DNA from: CAYPAV01 sp964408805
GTDB taxonomy: Bacteria > Pseudomonadota > Alphaproteobacteria > UBA8366
Assembly: GCA_964408805.1 (NCBI GenBank)
Contig: CAYPAV010000003.1
Span: 248,001-312,000 of the forward strand
DNA length: 64,000 bases
Reading direction: 5' to 3'
Positions 27,325 to 37,230 of this stretch are shown in pieces. The notes beneath the pieces are model-generated. The model searched no databases, had not been told where the DNA came from, and was given only the letters and a program-made list of their open reading frames with translations. Numbering within the stretch: the stretch's first letter is position 1; every line of letters starts with the position of its first letter. A program made the translations under genes and the position numbers.

Positions 27325-30300
27325 ATGAACGAGGGCGCGGGCAAGGCGGGGTGGCAGTTCTGGATCGATCGCGGCGGCACCTTCACCGACGTGGTGGCGC
27401 GGCGGCCGGATGGCGGGCTGGTCACGCACAAGCTGCTCTCGGAGAATCCGGAACATTACAAGGACGCCGCCGTGCAGGGCATCCGCGACCTGCTCGGCCT
27501 AGCACCCGGAGACGCGATCCCGGCGGGCGAGATCGATGCGGTCAAGATGGGCACCACGGTCGCCACCAACGCGCTTTTGGAGCGGCGCGGCGACCGCACA
27601 CTCCTGGCCACCACATCGGGCTTCCGCGACCAGCTTCGCATCGGCTACCAGACTCGGCCCCGGCTCTTCGACCGCCGCATCGTGCTACCGGAGATGCTTT
27701 ACGAGACGGTCGTCGAGATCGACGAGCGGGTGCTGGCGGACGGCACGATCGAAACGCCGCTCGACCTCGCGGCGGCGCGGCCACTGCTGCAGGCCGCCTA
27801 TGACGACGGCATTCGCGCGATCGCGGTCGTCTTCATGCACGGTTATCGCTATCCGAGTCACGAGCTGGCCCTGGCGGAATTGGCGCGCGAGATCGGCTTC
27901 ACCCAAATCTCGACCAGCTACGAGACCAGCCCCCTGATGAAGTTCGTCTCACGGGGCGACACGACCGTGGTCGATGCCTATCTGTCGCCGCTGCTGCGGC
28001 GCTATGTCGATCAGGTCGCGGCCGAACTCGGCGATGTGCGCCTCATGTTCATGCAGTCGAACGGCGGACTGACCGACGCGCATCTCTTCCAGGGCAAGGA
28101 TGCCATTCTGTCGGGTCCGGCGGGCGGCATCGTCGGCGCCGTGGAGACCGCGGGCCAGGCCGGCTTCGAGCGCATCATCTCCTTCGACATGGGCGGCACC
28201 TCGACCGACGTGGCGCATTACGACGGCGAATACGAACGCGCCTTCGAGACCCTGGTGGCGGGCGTTCGCATGCGGGCCCCCATGATGCTGATCCACACGG
28301 TGGCGGCGGGCGGCGGCTCGATCTGTTTCTTCGATGGGTCGCGCTACCGCGTCGGGCCGGAAAGTGCCGGCGCCAATCCGGGGCCCGCCTGCTACCGGCG
28401 CGGCGGCCCGCTCTCGGTCACCGACTGCAACGTCATGCTGGGGAAATTGCAGCCGGAGTTCTTCCCCCATGTCTTCGGACCGAACCAGGATGCCCCCCTC
28501 GATTCCGATGTGGTGCGCGAGAAGTTCACCGCGCTGTCGGCCGAAATAGAAGCGGCGACCGGTGACGCACGCACCCCGGTCGAGGTCGCTGACGGATATC
28601 TGAAGATCGCGGTCGAGAACATGGCGAATGCGATCAAGAAGATCTCCGTCCAGCGGGGCTACGACGTCACCGGTTATACGCTGAACTGCTTCGGGGGGGC
28701 GGGCGGCCAGCATGCCTGCCTCGTCGCCGACGCCCTTGGCATGACCAAGGTGCTGACCCACCCCTTCGCGGGTGTCCTCTCGGCCTACGGCATGGGGTTG
28801 GCCGATGTCCGCGCGCTTCGCGAGAAGGCGATCGAGACGCGGCTGGAGGCGGCGGCGATGCCGGAACTGGAGGCTACCCTCGACGACCTCGCCGCCGAGG
28901 CGATGCCGGAACTCGAACGCCAGGGCATCCCGGACGAACGGATCGAAGTATTGCGCCGCGCCCATCTTCGCTATGAGGGCACCGACACGCCGCATCTCGT
29001 CGACCTCGGCACGCCCGACGAGATGACCGCGCGCTTCGAGGCGGCACATCGCCAGCGTTACGGCTTCGTGATGCCGGAGAAGGCGCTCATTATCGAGGCC
29101 GCGGCTGTCGAGGCGGTCGGCATCATGACCGAGGTCACGGAACCGGACATCGAAACCGATCCCGATGCCGGCGGGCTGGACACCCTGGCCACGGTCGAGA
29201 CCCACATGGCGGGTGCCGCGCAGGCGACGCCGGTCTTCGATCGCGACCGGATGGGCCCCGGCGACGCCGTCGACGGTCCGGCGATCATACGCGAGCAAAC
29301 CGCGACCACCATCGTCGAGCCCGGCTGGCGGGCCGAGCTGACGGCCAAGGGCCATCTGATCTTGACCCGTATCGTGGCACTGGAGCGCGCCTTCGCCATC
29401 GGCACCGAATGCGATCCCGTCATGCTGGAGGTCTTCAACAACCTCTTCATGTCGATCGCCGAACAGATGGGTCTGACGCTGGAAAACACCGCCTATTCGG
29501 TCAACATCAAGGAGCGGCTCGACTTCTCCTGCGCCATTTTCGATCCGGACGGCATGCTGGTCGCCAACGCGCCCCACATCCCGATCCATCTGGGTTCGAT
29601 GAGCGAGAGCATCCGCACCGTTAAGCGCGAGAACGAAGGCAAGATGAAGCCGGGCGACGTCTTTACGGTCAATGCGCCCTATAACGGCGGCACCCATCTC
29701 CCCGATGTCACCGTGATCACACCGATCTTCGACGAGGCCGGCCGGGATATCCTCTTCTTCGTCGCCAGCCGCGGCCACCATGCGGATATCGGCGGCATCA
29801 CGCCGGGCTCGATGCCGCCCGACAGCCATGTGGTCGAGGAGGAGGGTATTCTGTTCGACAATTTCATGCTGGTCGACGGCGGCACCTTCCTGGAAACCAA
29901 GCTCCGCGATCATCTGGGCGCCGGCCCCTACCCGGCGCGCAATCCGGACCACAACGTGGCCGACCTCAAGGCCCAGATCGCGGCCGGCGAGAAGGGCGTC
30001 CAGGAGGTCCGGAAAATGATCGAGCAGTTCGGCCTCGACGTCGTCCACGCCTATATGAAACACGTTCAGGACAACGCCGAGGAACAGGTCCGCCGGGTCA
30101 TCGACGTGATGCAGGACGGCGAATTCGAATACCCGATGGATGAAGGGGCCGTGATCAAGGTCCGAATTACTTTCGACAAGGAAAACCGGGCCGCCACGGT
30201 CGATTTCACCGGCACCAGCAACCAACGCCCCTCCAACTTCAATGCCCCCTCGGCGGTGGCGCGCTCGGCCGTGCTCTATGTCTTTCGCTGTCTGGTCGAC

Positions 30301-30975
30301 GACAATATCCCGTTGAACGAGGGCTGCCTGAAGCCGATCGACATCATCATTCCCGAAGGCTCGATGCTGGCACCGAAATATCCCGCCGCCGTCGTGGCCG
30401 GCAATGTCGAGACCAGCCAGGCGGTGACCGACACGCTGTTCGGCGCCTTGGGCGTGCTGGCAGCGAGCCAGGGAACCATGAACAACCTCACCTTCGGCAA
30501 CGACCGCCATCAATATTACGAGACGGTCTGCGGCGGCTCGGGCGCCGGGCCCGATTTCGACGGCACCTCGGCGATCCACACCCACATGACCAATACCCGC
30601 CTCACCGACCCCGAAATCCTGGAATGGCGCTATCCCGTGGTGTTGGAGAGTTTCGGGGTGCGGCGCGGCAGCGGGGGTGCGGGCCGCTTCAAGGGCGGTG
30701 ACGGCACTTTCCGGCGCATCCGCTTCCAGGAGGAGATGGAGGTCGTGATCCTCTCCAACCACCGCATCGTACCGCCCTACGGTGTCGATGGCGGGGCGAC
30801 GGGTCAGTGCGGACGGAACTGGGTCGAACGCACCGACGGCACTCGCGACGAGATGACCGGCATGGACAAGCGCCATGTGGCGGCGGGCGACGTCTTCGTC
30901 CTGCAGACGCCCACGGGCGGCGGCTTCGGCCCCGCCACCGAGCGCATCGAACCCCTGCCGGAGGCCGCGGAATGA
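27325..30975 (+). CDS. Fused hydantoinase HyuA-HyuB (5-oxoprolinase-type, ATP-dependent)
   Basis: A 1216-residue fusion. HyuA part, about residues 10-690: WQFWIDRGGTFTDVVARRPD (ATPase-type first motif), MGTTVATNALLERRG, LSGPAGGIVGAVE and SFDMGGTSTDVAHYDG. HyuB part from about residue 699: VMLEVFNNLFMSIAEQMG, SVNIKERLDFSCAIFDPDG, HIPIHLGSMSES and GGFGPATERIE near the end. The single-chain arrangement is that of 5-oxoprolinase (5-oxo-L-proline + ATP to glutamate), but many such fusions act on hydantoins. A MarR-like regulator follows by 22 bp and a D-aminoacylase is divergent. Contrast with the separate HyuB at the window start. Confidence 0.88.
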   Translation: MNEGAGKAGWQFWIDRGGTFTDVVARRPDGGLVTHKLLSENPEHYKDAAVQGIRDLLGLAPGDAIPAGEIDAVKMGTTVATNALLERRGDRTLLATTSGFRDQLRIGYQTRPRLFDRRIVLPEMLYETVVEIDERVLADGTIETPLDLAAARPLLQAAYDDGIRAIAVVFMHGYRYPSHELALAELAREIGFTQISTSYETSPLMKFVSRGDTTVVDAYLSPLLRRYVDQVAAELGDVRLMFMQSNGGLTDAHLFQGKDAILSGPAGGIVGAVETAGQAGFERIISFDMGGTSTDVAHYDGEYERAFETLVAGVRMRAPMMLIHTVAAGGGSICFFDGSRYRVGPESAGANPGPACYRRGGPLSVTDCNVMLGKLQPEFFPHVFGPNQDAPLDSDVVREKFTALSAEIEAATGDARTPVEVADGYLKIAVENMANAIKKISVQRGYDVTGYTLNCFGGAGGQHACLVADALGMTKVLTHPFAGVLSAYGMGLADVRALREKAIETRLEAAAMPELEATLDDLAAEAMPELERQGIPDERIEVLRRAHLRYEGTDTPHLVDLGTPDEMTARFEAAHRQRYGFVMPEKALIIEAAAVEAVGIMTEVTEPDIETDPDAGGLDTLATVETHMAGAAQATPVFDRDRMGPGDAVDGPAIIREQTATTIVEPGWRAELTAKGHLILTRIVALERAFAIGTECDPVMLEVFNNLFMSIAEQMGLTLENTAYSVNIKERLDFSCAIFDPDGMLVANAPHIPIHLGSMSESIRTVKRENEGKMKPGDVFTVNAPYNGGTHLPDVTVITPIFDEAGRDILFFVASRGHHADIGGITPGSMPPDSHVVEEEGILFDNFMLVDGGTFLETKLRDHLGAGPYPARNPDHNVADLKAQIAAGEKGVQEVRKMIEQFGLDVVHAYMKHVQDNAEEQVRRVIDVMQDGEFEYPMDEGAVIKVRITFDKENRAATVDFTGTSNQRPSNFNAPSAVARSAVLYVFRCLVDDNIPLNEGCLKPIDIIIPEGSMLAPKYPAAVVAGNVETSQAVTDTLFGALGVLAASQGTMNNLTFGNDRHQYYETVCGGSGAGPDFDGTSAIHTHMTNTRLTDPEILEWRYPVVLESFGVRRGSGGAGRFKGGDGTFRRIRFQEEMEVVILSNHRIVPPYGVDGGATGQCGRNWVERTDGTRDEMTGMDKRHVAAGDVFVLQTPTGGGFGPATERIEPLPEAAE

Positions 30976-30997
30976 GCGCGTTGGAAAGAGGTGTCAT

Positions 30998-31516
30998 ATG
31001 AGTGGCGCGAAGCCGGACCGGATCGTCTCCTCGGCCCATCTTGTCTCGGAGGGGGCGGCGGAGACGAGCGAACTCGAATACGGCCTCTTCATCGCCAGCA
31101 ATGCCTTCAACCGCTGGATCACGCGCTGCATGGCGGCGGCGGGAATCGAGGATCTGAGCCCGCTCGACGTCATGGTGCTGCACACGGTGAACCACCGGGG
31201 TCGGGCGAAGAAACTGGCCGGCATCTGCTTCACCCTCAACATCGAGGACACCCACACGGTCAACTACGCGCTGAAGAAACTGCTGCGGCACGGCTTGGTC
31301 GCCGCCGACCGCCAGGGCAAGGAACGCCTGTATTCCGCTAGCCCCGAGGGCGAGGCGGCCTGCACCCGCTACCGCGAGGTGCGGGAAGCCTGCCTCATTG
31401 AAACCCTGACCGCGCTTGGCACCGTGGATACGGAAGAGATCGGTGCCGCGGCGCGGGTGCTACGGGCCTTGTCGGGTCTCTATGACCAGGCGGCACGGGC
31501 GGCGACAAGTTTGTAA
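30998..31516 (+). CDS. MarR-like winged-helix transcriptional regulator
   Basis: A 172-residue protein. The middle is a winged helix: SPLDVMVLHTVNHRGRAKKLAGICFTL, recognition region NIEDTHTVNYALKKLLRHGLVAADRQGKERLYSASPEGEAA. It fits the COG5631-type MarR-related regulators that accompany hydantoinase and amidohydrolase genes. It starts 22 bp after the hydantoinase stop (ribosome site aaagagg) and is likely co-transcribed, giving an autoregulatory loop through the tandem operators at 27269-27289. Ligand unknown. Confidence 0.75.
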   Translation: MSGAKPDRIVSSAHLVSEGAAETSELEYGLFIASNAFNRWITRCMAAAGIEDLSPLDVMVLHTVNHRGRAKKLAGICFTLNIEDTHTVNYALKKLLRHGLVAADRQGKERLYSASPEGEAACTRYREVREACLIETLTALGTVDTEEIGAAARVLRALSGLYDQAARAATSL

Positions 31517-31567
31517 GTTTTCGCTTATGTCGCAATACACCGTCTACAACCTCGCAGAAATCAGGGG

Positions 31568-32650
31568 TCAACTGATAAGGCCCTCAATTGCTTGGTCCAC
31601 GACTTCCTTTCCCTGTTTCCAAATGGCTTCCTTCCAGTCGTCCGCTTCGGGATAGAAAACCCGTCGCATCTCGGCTTTGATGCCTTGCGCTTTTGGATTG
31701 TCTTCGCCTCCGTGATGATGCAACCAATTTTCCGCTTGCATCGCCAAGAACACTTTCATTGGGGGCACCGTGCCAAACTCAAGTGTAACACTGGTAACTT
31801 CACGATCCGCCAACATGTCCGAAACAGCAAACTTGATCGCTCCTGTGAGCTCTATCCCGACAGCCTCGCCCGTCCTCGTCGTCCTGGCTCGGTTTCCCCA
31901 CCATGTATTAGCCCGTTCATGGGCGGGCGATCCGGGCACATAATCTTGGATACATTCGCCGACGCCGTATGGACCGAGGCCCGTGTGGAAATCGACGAAG
32001 GCGACACGCGACACGATGGGCAAATGCCGCCGCACAATCGATCGAAACGTTTTGTTCGACCATGTCTCGCTCCGACCACCGTAGAAAAGCCCCTCCGAGT
32101 GCTCGTACTGACCACGAGATATTGCGGCCTGCAGCGCCGCGGTTCCATGAAGTGCGCGATAAGATGACAACCGGGCGACTGACAATGACTTGGTGAAAGC
32201 CGTGTAGGAATTCGGTGCGATCGCCCGGGCCAAGGCATCGTAGTTCGAGTTTTTCGGATGGGATTTTGAGTGATCCAGGAAGTTTCGATTCAGGTCGACA
32301 TTATTTTCGTTGACCCGGCGCAAATACGCGAATCCATAGGGGTTGATCGCATGGACCATTATTATGCGAAGCCCTTGCAAAACTCTCCGCTCGATCCCCG
32401 AATTCAGCAAACCGACTTGAATAGCGGAACCAGCAAACCCCTCCACTCCGTGAGTTCCAGATGAAAGTAAAAGGGCCGTGTCCGCGTCATCCGGACCCAA
32501 AATGCAAACTTCAGTGGACAATGGATCACCCTGAGGGCCGGATATTGGAAGCTCGTAGACGTCTATCTCCGCTCCCGCCGCAATACATGCCTCGCGAAAT
32601 TTGAACCGTGCTTCCGTGTAGTCAGCCGAAAAATAATCTGACGCAAGCAT
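31568..32650 (-). CDS. DUF2817 / M14-like zinc carboxypeptidase family protein
   Basis: A 360-residue protein with the M14-like zinc site: His and Glu in SSGTHGVEGFAGSAIQ, the third ligand His in AFVDFHTGLGPYG, and a catalytic Glu in SVTLEFGTVPP. Asn/Arg-rich substrate loop NNVDLNRNFLDH is also typical. These match DUF2817, a metallocarboxypeptidase or deacylase-like family with unknown substrates. ATG 32650 has an aaggga ribosome site and is preferred over TTG 32656. Its base composition is visibly more AT-rich than that of its neighbours, suggesting later acquisition. Confidence 0.75.
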   Translation of the reverse strand: MLASDYFSADYTEARFKFREACIAAGAEIDVYELPISGPQGDPLSTEVCILGPDDADTALLLSSGTHGVEGFAGSAIQVGLLNSGIERRVLQGLRIIMVHAINPYGFAYLRRVNENNVDLNRNFLDHSKSHPKNSNYDALARAIAPNSYTAFTKSLSVARLSSYRALHGTAALQAAISRGQYEHSEGLFYGGRSETWSNKTFRSIVRRHLPIVSRVAFVDFHTGLGPYGVGECIQDYVPGSPAHERANTWWGNRARTTRTGEAVGIELTGAIKFAVSDMLADREVTSVTLEFGTVPPMKVFLAMQAENWLHHHGGEDNPKAQGIKAEMRRVFYPEADDWKEAIWKQGKEVVDQAIEGLIS

Positions 32651-32905
32651 GCTCAAAATCCCTTGTAGATGGATCTGTCATCGCTCGACTGTACGAGGCT
32701 AACGCCCCACTCATTCGGCCTAATATTAGCGACACCTTCAAACGCTATACCACATTCCCCGTGGCCACCGCGGAGGATGCGGATAACCGCAAGCCGGCGC
32801 CCCGGCCCACGGCAGGCCGCCAGCGTTTGAAAGGCGACCGGCGATGGGGTATCGATTGTCGCTGGCGTGGGAAACGGGCGGTTCAGCGAGACGCGAGGGG
32901 ACGTC

Positions 32906-33691
32906 GTGACGGAGGGACCTCGGAAGGGAAAGATATTTGGGATCGGGCTTTCCCGGACCGGGACGACCAGTTTGACGGAAGCCCTCCGAATCCTCGGCTA
33001 TTCGGCCATACATTTCCCCTGGCGGTTTTCGGAGATCGACGGCGTCGACGCCGCGACCGATACACCGGTAGCGCTGAAATACGCCGAACTCGACAAGCGC
33101 TATCCCGGCAGCCGCTTCATCCTGACCCATCGCGATCGGAAAGCCTGGCTTCGGTCGTGCCAAAAATTCTGGCGCAAAAACGCCGAGGATTTCGCCGCCG
33201 TGCCGGCCTTCGTCGATCTCCACACCAAGCTCTATGGCGGGCCGACTTTCAGCCGGAAGCGCTTCGGCGAGGCCTACGACCGGCATGTCGACGGCGTGAA
33301 CGCCTTCTTTCGCGACCGGCCGGCGGATCTGCTCGTCATCGACATCGCCCGCGAAGACGACCCCTGGCGGCCGCTTGCCGCCTTTCTCGAAGCGGATATT
33401 CCGGAGACGCCGTTCCCCCGTCAGAACCGCTCCGACATCGTCGATGCGATCCTGCGTCACCTCCTTTCCACGTTTTCGGCCGAGAGGGTGGCGGGGATGG
33501 CGAATGTGGCCGAGGAATATGTCGAGGAGCTCGCCGGCCGATCCGGCGCGGCGCCGGCCATCGTGCTCGACGGCGGGTACGAAGCGGACTCGATCATTCG
33601 CCATGTCGTTCGCACCCTGGGAATAACCGAGGCGGCGCAAGTGCTCGACGTTCCGCTAGCGGAACTCAATGGGGCATTAGAGCGGCATTAA
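32906..33691 (+). CDS. Sulfotransferase family protein
   Basis: A 261-residue cytosolic sulfotransferase-like protein. The PAPS 5'-phosphosulfate loop is FGIGLSRTGTTSLTEAL and the 3'-phosphate motif is RFILTHRDRKAWLRS. Family members transfer sulfate from PAPS to hydroxyls or amines of small molecules or glycans. GTG 32906 is chosen because of the agggga site six bases upstream and because it precedes the conserved first strand closely; GTG 32867 is the alternative. No linked PAPS synthesis genes are in the window. About 255 bp upstream of it contain no gene I can support. Confidence 0.78.
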   Translation: MTEGPRKGKIFGIGLSRTGTTSLTEALRILGYSAIHFPWRFSEIDGVDAATDTPVALKYAELDKRYPGSRFILTHRDRKAWLRSCQKFWRKNAEDFAAVPAFVDLHTKLYGGPTFSRKRFGEAYDRHVDGVNAFFRDRPADLLVIDIAREDDPWRPLAAFLEADIPETPFPRQNRSDIVDAILRHLLSTFSAERVAGMANVAEEYVEELAGRSGAAPAIVLDGGYEADSIIRHVVRTLGITEAAQVLDVPLAELNGALERH

Positions 33692-33707
33692 TCGGCGGGA
33701 CCGGCCC

Positions 33708-34013
33708 CTACTCCTCCGGTTCGGTCGTGAACATCAGCGGGTGTCCCTTGCGGCGGCCCATATCCGTCGCTTCGGTCGCCTTGCTCTCGGCGATATCCTT
33801 GGTGTAGACGGCGACGACCCCGGCGCCCCGCGTATGCGCGGTTACCATCACCCGGTAGGCCTGTTCCTCGCTCATCTTGAAGACCGCCTTCAAGACCGTG
33901 ACGACGAACTCGCGTGGCGTGAAATCGTCGTTGACCAGGATTACCTTGTGGAGACGGGGGCGTTCCGTCTTCGGTTTGGTCTTCGTGACCGTGTCGGTAT
34001 GGTTGTCGCTCAT
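33708..34013 (-). CDS. clpS: ATP-dependent Clp protease adaptor ClpS
   Basis: A 101-residue adaptor: a flexible N-terminus, then PRLHKVILVNDDFTPREFVVTVL (the NDDFTP motif that contacts N-degron residues), MSEEQAYRVMVTAHTRGAGVVAVYTKDIAESKA and the C-terminal HPLMFTTEPEE. ClpS delivers N-end-rule substrates to ClpA. A longer frame to 34679 covers the divergent methyltransferase and is rejected. clpA, usually adjacent, is not present here. It converges with the sulfotransferase gene. Confidence 0.93.
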   Translation of the reverse strand: MSDNHTDTVTKTKPKTERPRLHKVILVNDDFTPREFVVTVLKAVFKMSEEQAYRVMVTAHTRGAGVVAVYTKDIAESKATEATDMGRRKGHPLMFTTEPEE

Positions 34014-34175
34014 CCGCCCTACCCGTGACTGTTCGGGCCATCGTCGGGCTAGTTTCGCACGTCCCCGGCGGCCCGTCCACGCGAGGGCCGGGCCACCCGC
34101 AGGCTCAACGCTTGATGACCCCGCATTCGGCGCAATATCTCTCCCTGAGCCCATGAACCGGGAGGATTTCGAACA

Positions 34176-34949
34176 TTGGACCACCTTGAGCGCGTCAAAC
34201 AGGAATTCACCCGTCAGGCCGATACCTTCGATGCCCATGCGGTGATCGCCGACGATCAGGTCGCGACGCGCTTTCAGACGGCGATCGGCACGGCGGCCGA
34301 GGGGACCCTCCTGGATGTCGCCTGCGGGCCGGGTGTCGTGACCGCGGCCTTGGCCGGCCGGGCGGCGGCGGTGACCGCCTTCGACGCCACGCCGGCAATG
34401 CTCGAGAAGGCGCGGAAGCGCTGCGCCGAGGCCGGTCTCGACAATGTCCGGTTCGAACAGGGAAACGCCGAGGCGCTGCCCTTCGACGCGGGCGCTTTCG
34501 ACGGCGTCGTCACTCGCTTGGCCATCCACCATTTCGCCCACCCGAAACGCGTTCTCGATGAGATGGTTCGCGTGCTCCGCCCCGGCGGCATGGCGGTGAT
34601 CGCCGATGTGAGCGTCTCGGAAGATACCGCGGAAGCGGCCCTCCAAAACGCGATCGAGATCATCCGAGACCCATCGCATGTCCGGATGTTGCCGGAGACC
34701 GAATTGAATTCCCTGATCGGAGGTTCGGGCTTATCGATCATGTCCCACTCCACATGGGACAAAGCGCGCGAGTTGGAGGAATGGATGGGAATTGCCAACG
34801 ACCCGGGACGCGCGAACGCGGTTCGCACGATCGCCCGCGTGCTGGCCGAGGAGGGCCGAACCGCGGGCATGGGTCTTTCGATCAAAGATGATGCGGTGGT
34901 GTTCTTCCATCGCTGGCATCTGATCATGGCGCGGCGACCCTCGAATTAA
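34176..34949 (+). CDS. Class I SAM-dependent methyltransferase
   Basis: A 257-residue methyltransferase of the UbiE/methyltransferase-11 type. SAM-binding motif I is GTLLDVACGPGVVTAALAG, the acidic ribose contact is AVTAFDATPAML, followed by ERGNAEALPFDAGAFDGVV-like spacing (FEQGNAEALPFDAGAFDGVV) and the post-III motif LRPGGMAVIADV. The start is a TTG supported by a strong gggagga site 8 nt upstream. Stops overlap by 4 bp with the convergent FAD oxidoreductase. Substrate unknown. Confidence 0.85.
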   Translation: MDHLERVKQEFTRQADTFDAHAVIADDQVATRFQTAIGTAAEGTLLDVACGPGVVTAALAGRAAAVTAFDATPAMLEKARKRCAEAGLDNVRFEQGNAEALPFDAGAFDGVVTRLAIHHFAHPKRVLDEMVRVLRPGGMAVIADVSVSEDTAEAALQNAIEIIRDPSHVRMLPETELNSLIGGSGLSIMSHSTWDKARELEEWMGIANDPGRANAVRTIARVLAEEGRTAGMGLSIKDDAVVFFHRWHLIMARRPSN

Positions 34950-36376
34950 CGCGAACCCAGCGCTTCCGCCGCGTGTTCCGCGGCGCGCAATCCAGTCACC
35001 GTCGACTTTGAAAGCCCGCCGACATAGCCGATCGACGGTCCCCCTTCCAGGCCGCCCGTGGTAGTACCCGCCGCATACAGACCGTCGACAACCGTCTGAT
35101 CTTCGCGGAGAGCCCGACCATGTCCATCGATGGCAACGCCGCCCATGGTGTATGTGATGCCCACGCATATGTGGACCCCGTAAAACGGCGGCGTGCGGAT
35201 AGCCGCCGGTGTGTATTTGTCGGTTCGGCGCGGCACCGGCAAGGCGCCGCAAGTCCCCGCGTCGACCGCATCGTTATGGGCCGACACCGTCGCCGCCAAT
35301 GCCGCCGTCGGCACTTCCAGTCGGGCGGCGAGGGCGGCGAGGTTCGGTTCGCGATAAAGGGTACCGCCTTCCTTCTCGACATGCGGGTTGGAGGGGATCA
35401 ATCCGTATCGTCCGCCGCTTTCCCATATCGTCTGGTCGAATACCACGGCGGTGGAGAGGGGGTCCGCCAATCCGGCGATCTTATTCGCGACATAAACGCC
35501 GCCATTTCCTTCGTCCGCGAAACGAACACCATCGGCGTCGATCACGATCCCTTCGGCGGCGATGGCATCGAGATAGGGGTAGGGCCATAGCCGATCGTTC
35601 TCGAAAGCATTCCGGCTCAGGAGATGACCGTAGAAACGATCCAGGCCGAGTAGCGCCGCCCCGGCCTCAACGGCAAAACGGGCCCCATCGCCAATCCCCG
35701 TGGCGGCCCCGCGCTGACGCAACTTTTCAGGTTGCGGCGATATATGCGCGCCCACCAGATCCAAATCGGCCTGAAAGCCGCCATCGGCGAGTACGACCGC
35801 CCGGGCACGGAATTCGCGTTCCAAGCCCGCCACCTCCGCCCTCACGCCGACGCAACGAGACGCCGCCATCAGGGGGCCTCGGACCCGGGCGTTGCGTATC
35901 ATGTTGCCGCCACGATCCCGCAGATTTTTCTCCAGAGTCCGCAATAGCACGTCGCCCGCGCGGCCTTCCCAATCCAGGCCCGGCCGCTTACGGCCCGGGG
36001 GTGCCAGCACCCATTTATGCTGGGGGCTGGCGCTCGCCCGCAAGAATTTGAGTCCCTCGCCCTGCAGCCAGCGCACGGCGCGTTCGGCATTCCCGGCGAT
36101 CGCTTGGGCAAGATCGGGCCGCGCATTTCCGGCGGTGGCGACGTCGATTTTGTCGAGGAGCTTCTCCTCTCCCAACATGATGTCGTCCATACAGACATGG
36201 AGCGTGCCGCCTGTTAAGCGCGTGTTGCAGAGGTATTTCTCATCCGCGCCCTTCTCCAGAACGAGCGGCGTGAGGCCAAGCTGCGCGGCTCGGTTCGCGG
36301 CCGTCAGGCCGGCAATACCGCCGCCCACGACCACGAGATCGTGCAAGCCTTCGTCCCGAGTTCGAGGTGCCGCCAT
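34946..36376 (-). CDS. FAD-binding oxidoreductase (fumarate reductase/tricarballylate dehydrogenase-like)
   Basis: A 476-residue flavoprotein. The dinucleotide motif is DLVVVGGGIAGLTAANRA, followed by LTPLVLEKGAD; the second FAD region is AVVLADGGFQADLDL; and the C-terminal FAD motif is GLYAAGTTTGGLEGGPSIGY. The substrate domain carries YGVHICVGITYTMGGVAIDGHGR, similar to tricarballylate dehydrogenases and soluble fumarate-reductase-like proteins. No Tat or Sec signal is seen from the ATG at 36376; the longer frame to 36631 is not supported. The 190-bp region upstream is divergent from the DUF6134-like gene. Confidence 0.8.
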   Translation of the reverse strand: MAAPRTRDEGLHDLVVVGGGIAGLTAANRAAQLGLTPLVLEKGADEKYLCNTRLTGGTLHVCMDDIMLGEEKLLDKIDVATAGNARPDLAQAIAGNAERAVRWLQGEGLKFLRASASPQHKWVLAPPGRKRPGLDWEGRAGDVLLRTLEKNLRDRGGNMIRNARVRGPLMAASRCVGVRAEVAGLEREFRARAVVLADGGFQADLDLVGAHISPQPEKLRQRGAATGIGDGARFAVEAGAALLGLDRFYGHLLSRNAFENDRLWPYPYLDAIAAEGIVIDADGVRFADEGNGGVYVANKIAGLADPLSTAVVFDQTIWESGGRYGLIPSNPHVEKEGGTLYREPNLAALAARLEVPTAALAATVSAHNDAVDAGTCGALPVPRRTDKYTPAAIRTPPFYGVHICVGITYTMGGVAIDGHGRALREDQTVVDGLYAAGTTTGGLEGGPSIGYVGGLSKSTVTGLRAAEHAAEALGSR

Positions 36377-36567
36377 TCCGCCCAGTCCTCTCTCGCCGGG
36401 TCCATTTCGAGTCCACAACCGCGGGAGCGCGAACCGCAACGCGTCCCTCCATACATATGAACTGGCCGAAAAACGCGTCAAATCCGCGCATATTTCCGTT
36501 TGTGACGACGATTTGATGCCGAAACACTTGCCGAGCGGACTCGGATATCCTACATGGAGGCCATCAA

Positions 36568-37230
36568 ATGCTGTGTGTGACGACCCGATACCGGACCGCG
36601 ATATTCGCGCTTCTTCTGCTTGGCTTGGCACCTTTCGCCGGGGCGGCCACTTTTGGCGTGCCGGAAGGCGGCGTGCTGAACTTCGACATCGTCCGCAACG
36701 GCCAGCCGATCGGGACCCACATCTATCGCTTCGACGAACAGAACGGCCGCACCGAAGTGCGGATCAAGACGGATATTGATTTCCGCCTGCTGTTCATCCC
36801 GGTCTACCGCTTCGAGCATGAATCGGTCGAGGTCTGGCAGGGCGACCGGCTGACCTCCCTCGAATCCGATACCAACGAGAACGGGACGCCGGTGAAGCTC
36901 CGGGTCTACCGGGAAGAAGACTCGCTGATGGTCATCGGCGCCGACGGCGAATTGTACGTCGACCACGAGATCATCCCGGCCAGCTTGTGGAACCGGATGG
37001 TGCTGGAGCGCGACCGGATCCTAATGACGATCTCCGGCGGCGTGAAGCAGATGCAGGTCGACTACGTCGGCGAGGAGAAGATCGAGGTCAAGGGCGAGAC
37101 CCGGTTGACCAAGCGGTTCCGATTGTCGGGCGAGTTCAACCGCGAACTCTGGTACGACGCCAACGACGTCCTGGTCCGCGTCCGCTTCGAGGCGAGCGAC
37201 GGCTCCACCATCCAATACGTGCTCAAGTAA
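36568..37230 (+). CDS. Exported DUF6134-like protein
   Basis: A 220-residue protein with a Sec signal peptide (TRYRTAIFALLLLGLAPFAG, cleavage probably after GAA near residue 27). The mature part begins with GVLNFDIVRNGQPIGTHIYRF and continues with DIDFRLLFIPVYRFEHESVEVW and a predominantly beta pattern ending ELWYDANDVLVRVRFEASDG. It resembles the DUF6134 family of beta-rich periplasmic proteins, related in form to DUF3108 lipid-interacting proteins. A ggagg ribosome site precedes the ATG. Role unknown; probably periplasmic, possibly binding a lipid or envelope component. Confidence 0.7.
   Translation: MLCVTTRYRTAIFALLLLGLAPFAGAATFGVPEGGVLNFDIVRNGQPIGTHIYRFDEQNGRTEVRIKTDIDFRLLFIPVYRFEHESVEVWQGDRLTSLESDTNENGTPVKLRVYREEDSLMVIGADGELYVDHEIIPASLWNRMVLERDRILMTISGGVKQMQVDYVGEEKIEVKGETRLTKRFRLSGEFNRELWYDANDVLVRVRFEASDGSTIQYVLK

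Noticed and set aside
27949..30876. 975-aa minus-strand open frame
   Set aside because: Antisense shadow of the fused hydantoinase; composition rich in H, R, D and G as expected of a complementary frame.
33708..34679. 323-aa extended form of the ClpS frame
   Set aside because: The extension is antisense to the methyltransferase; ClpS starts at 34013 and is complete at 101 residues.
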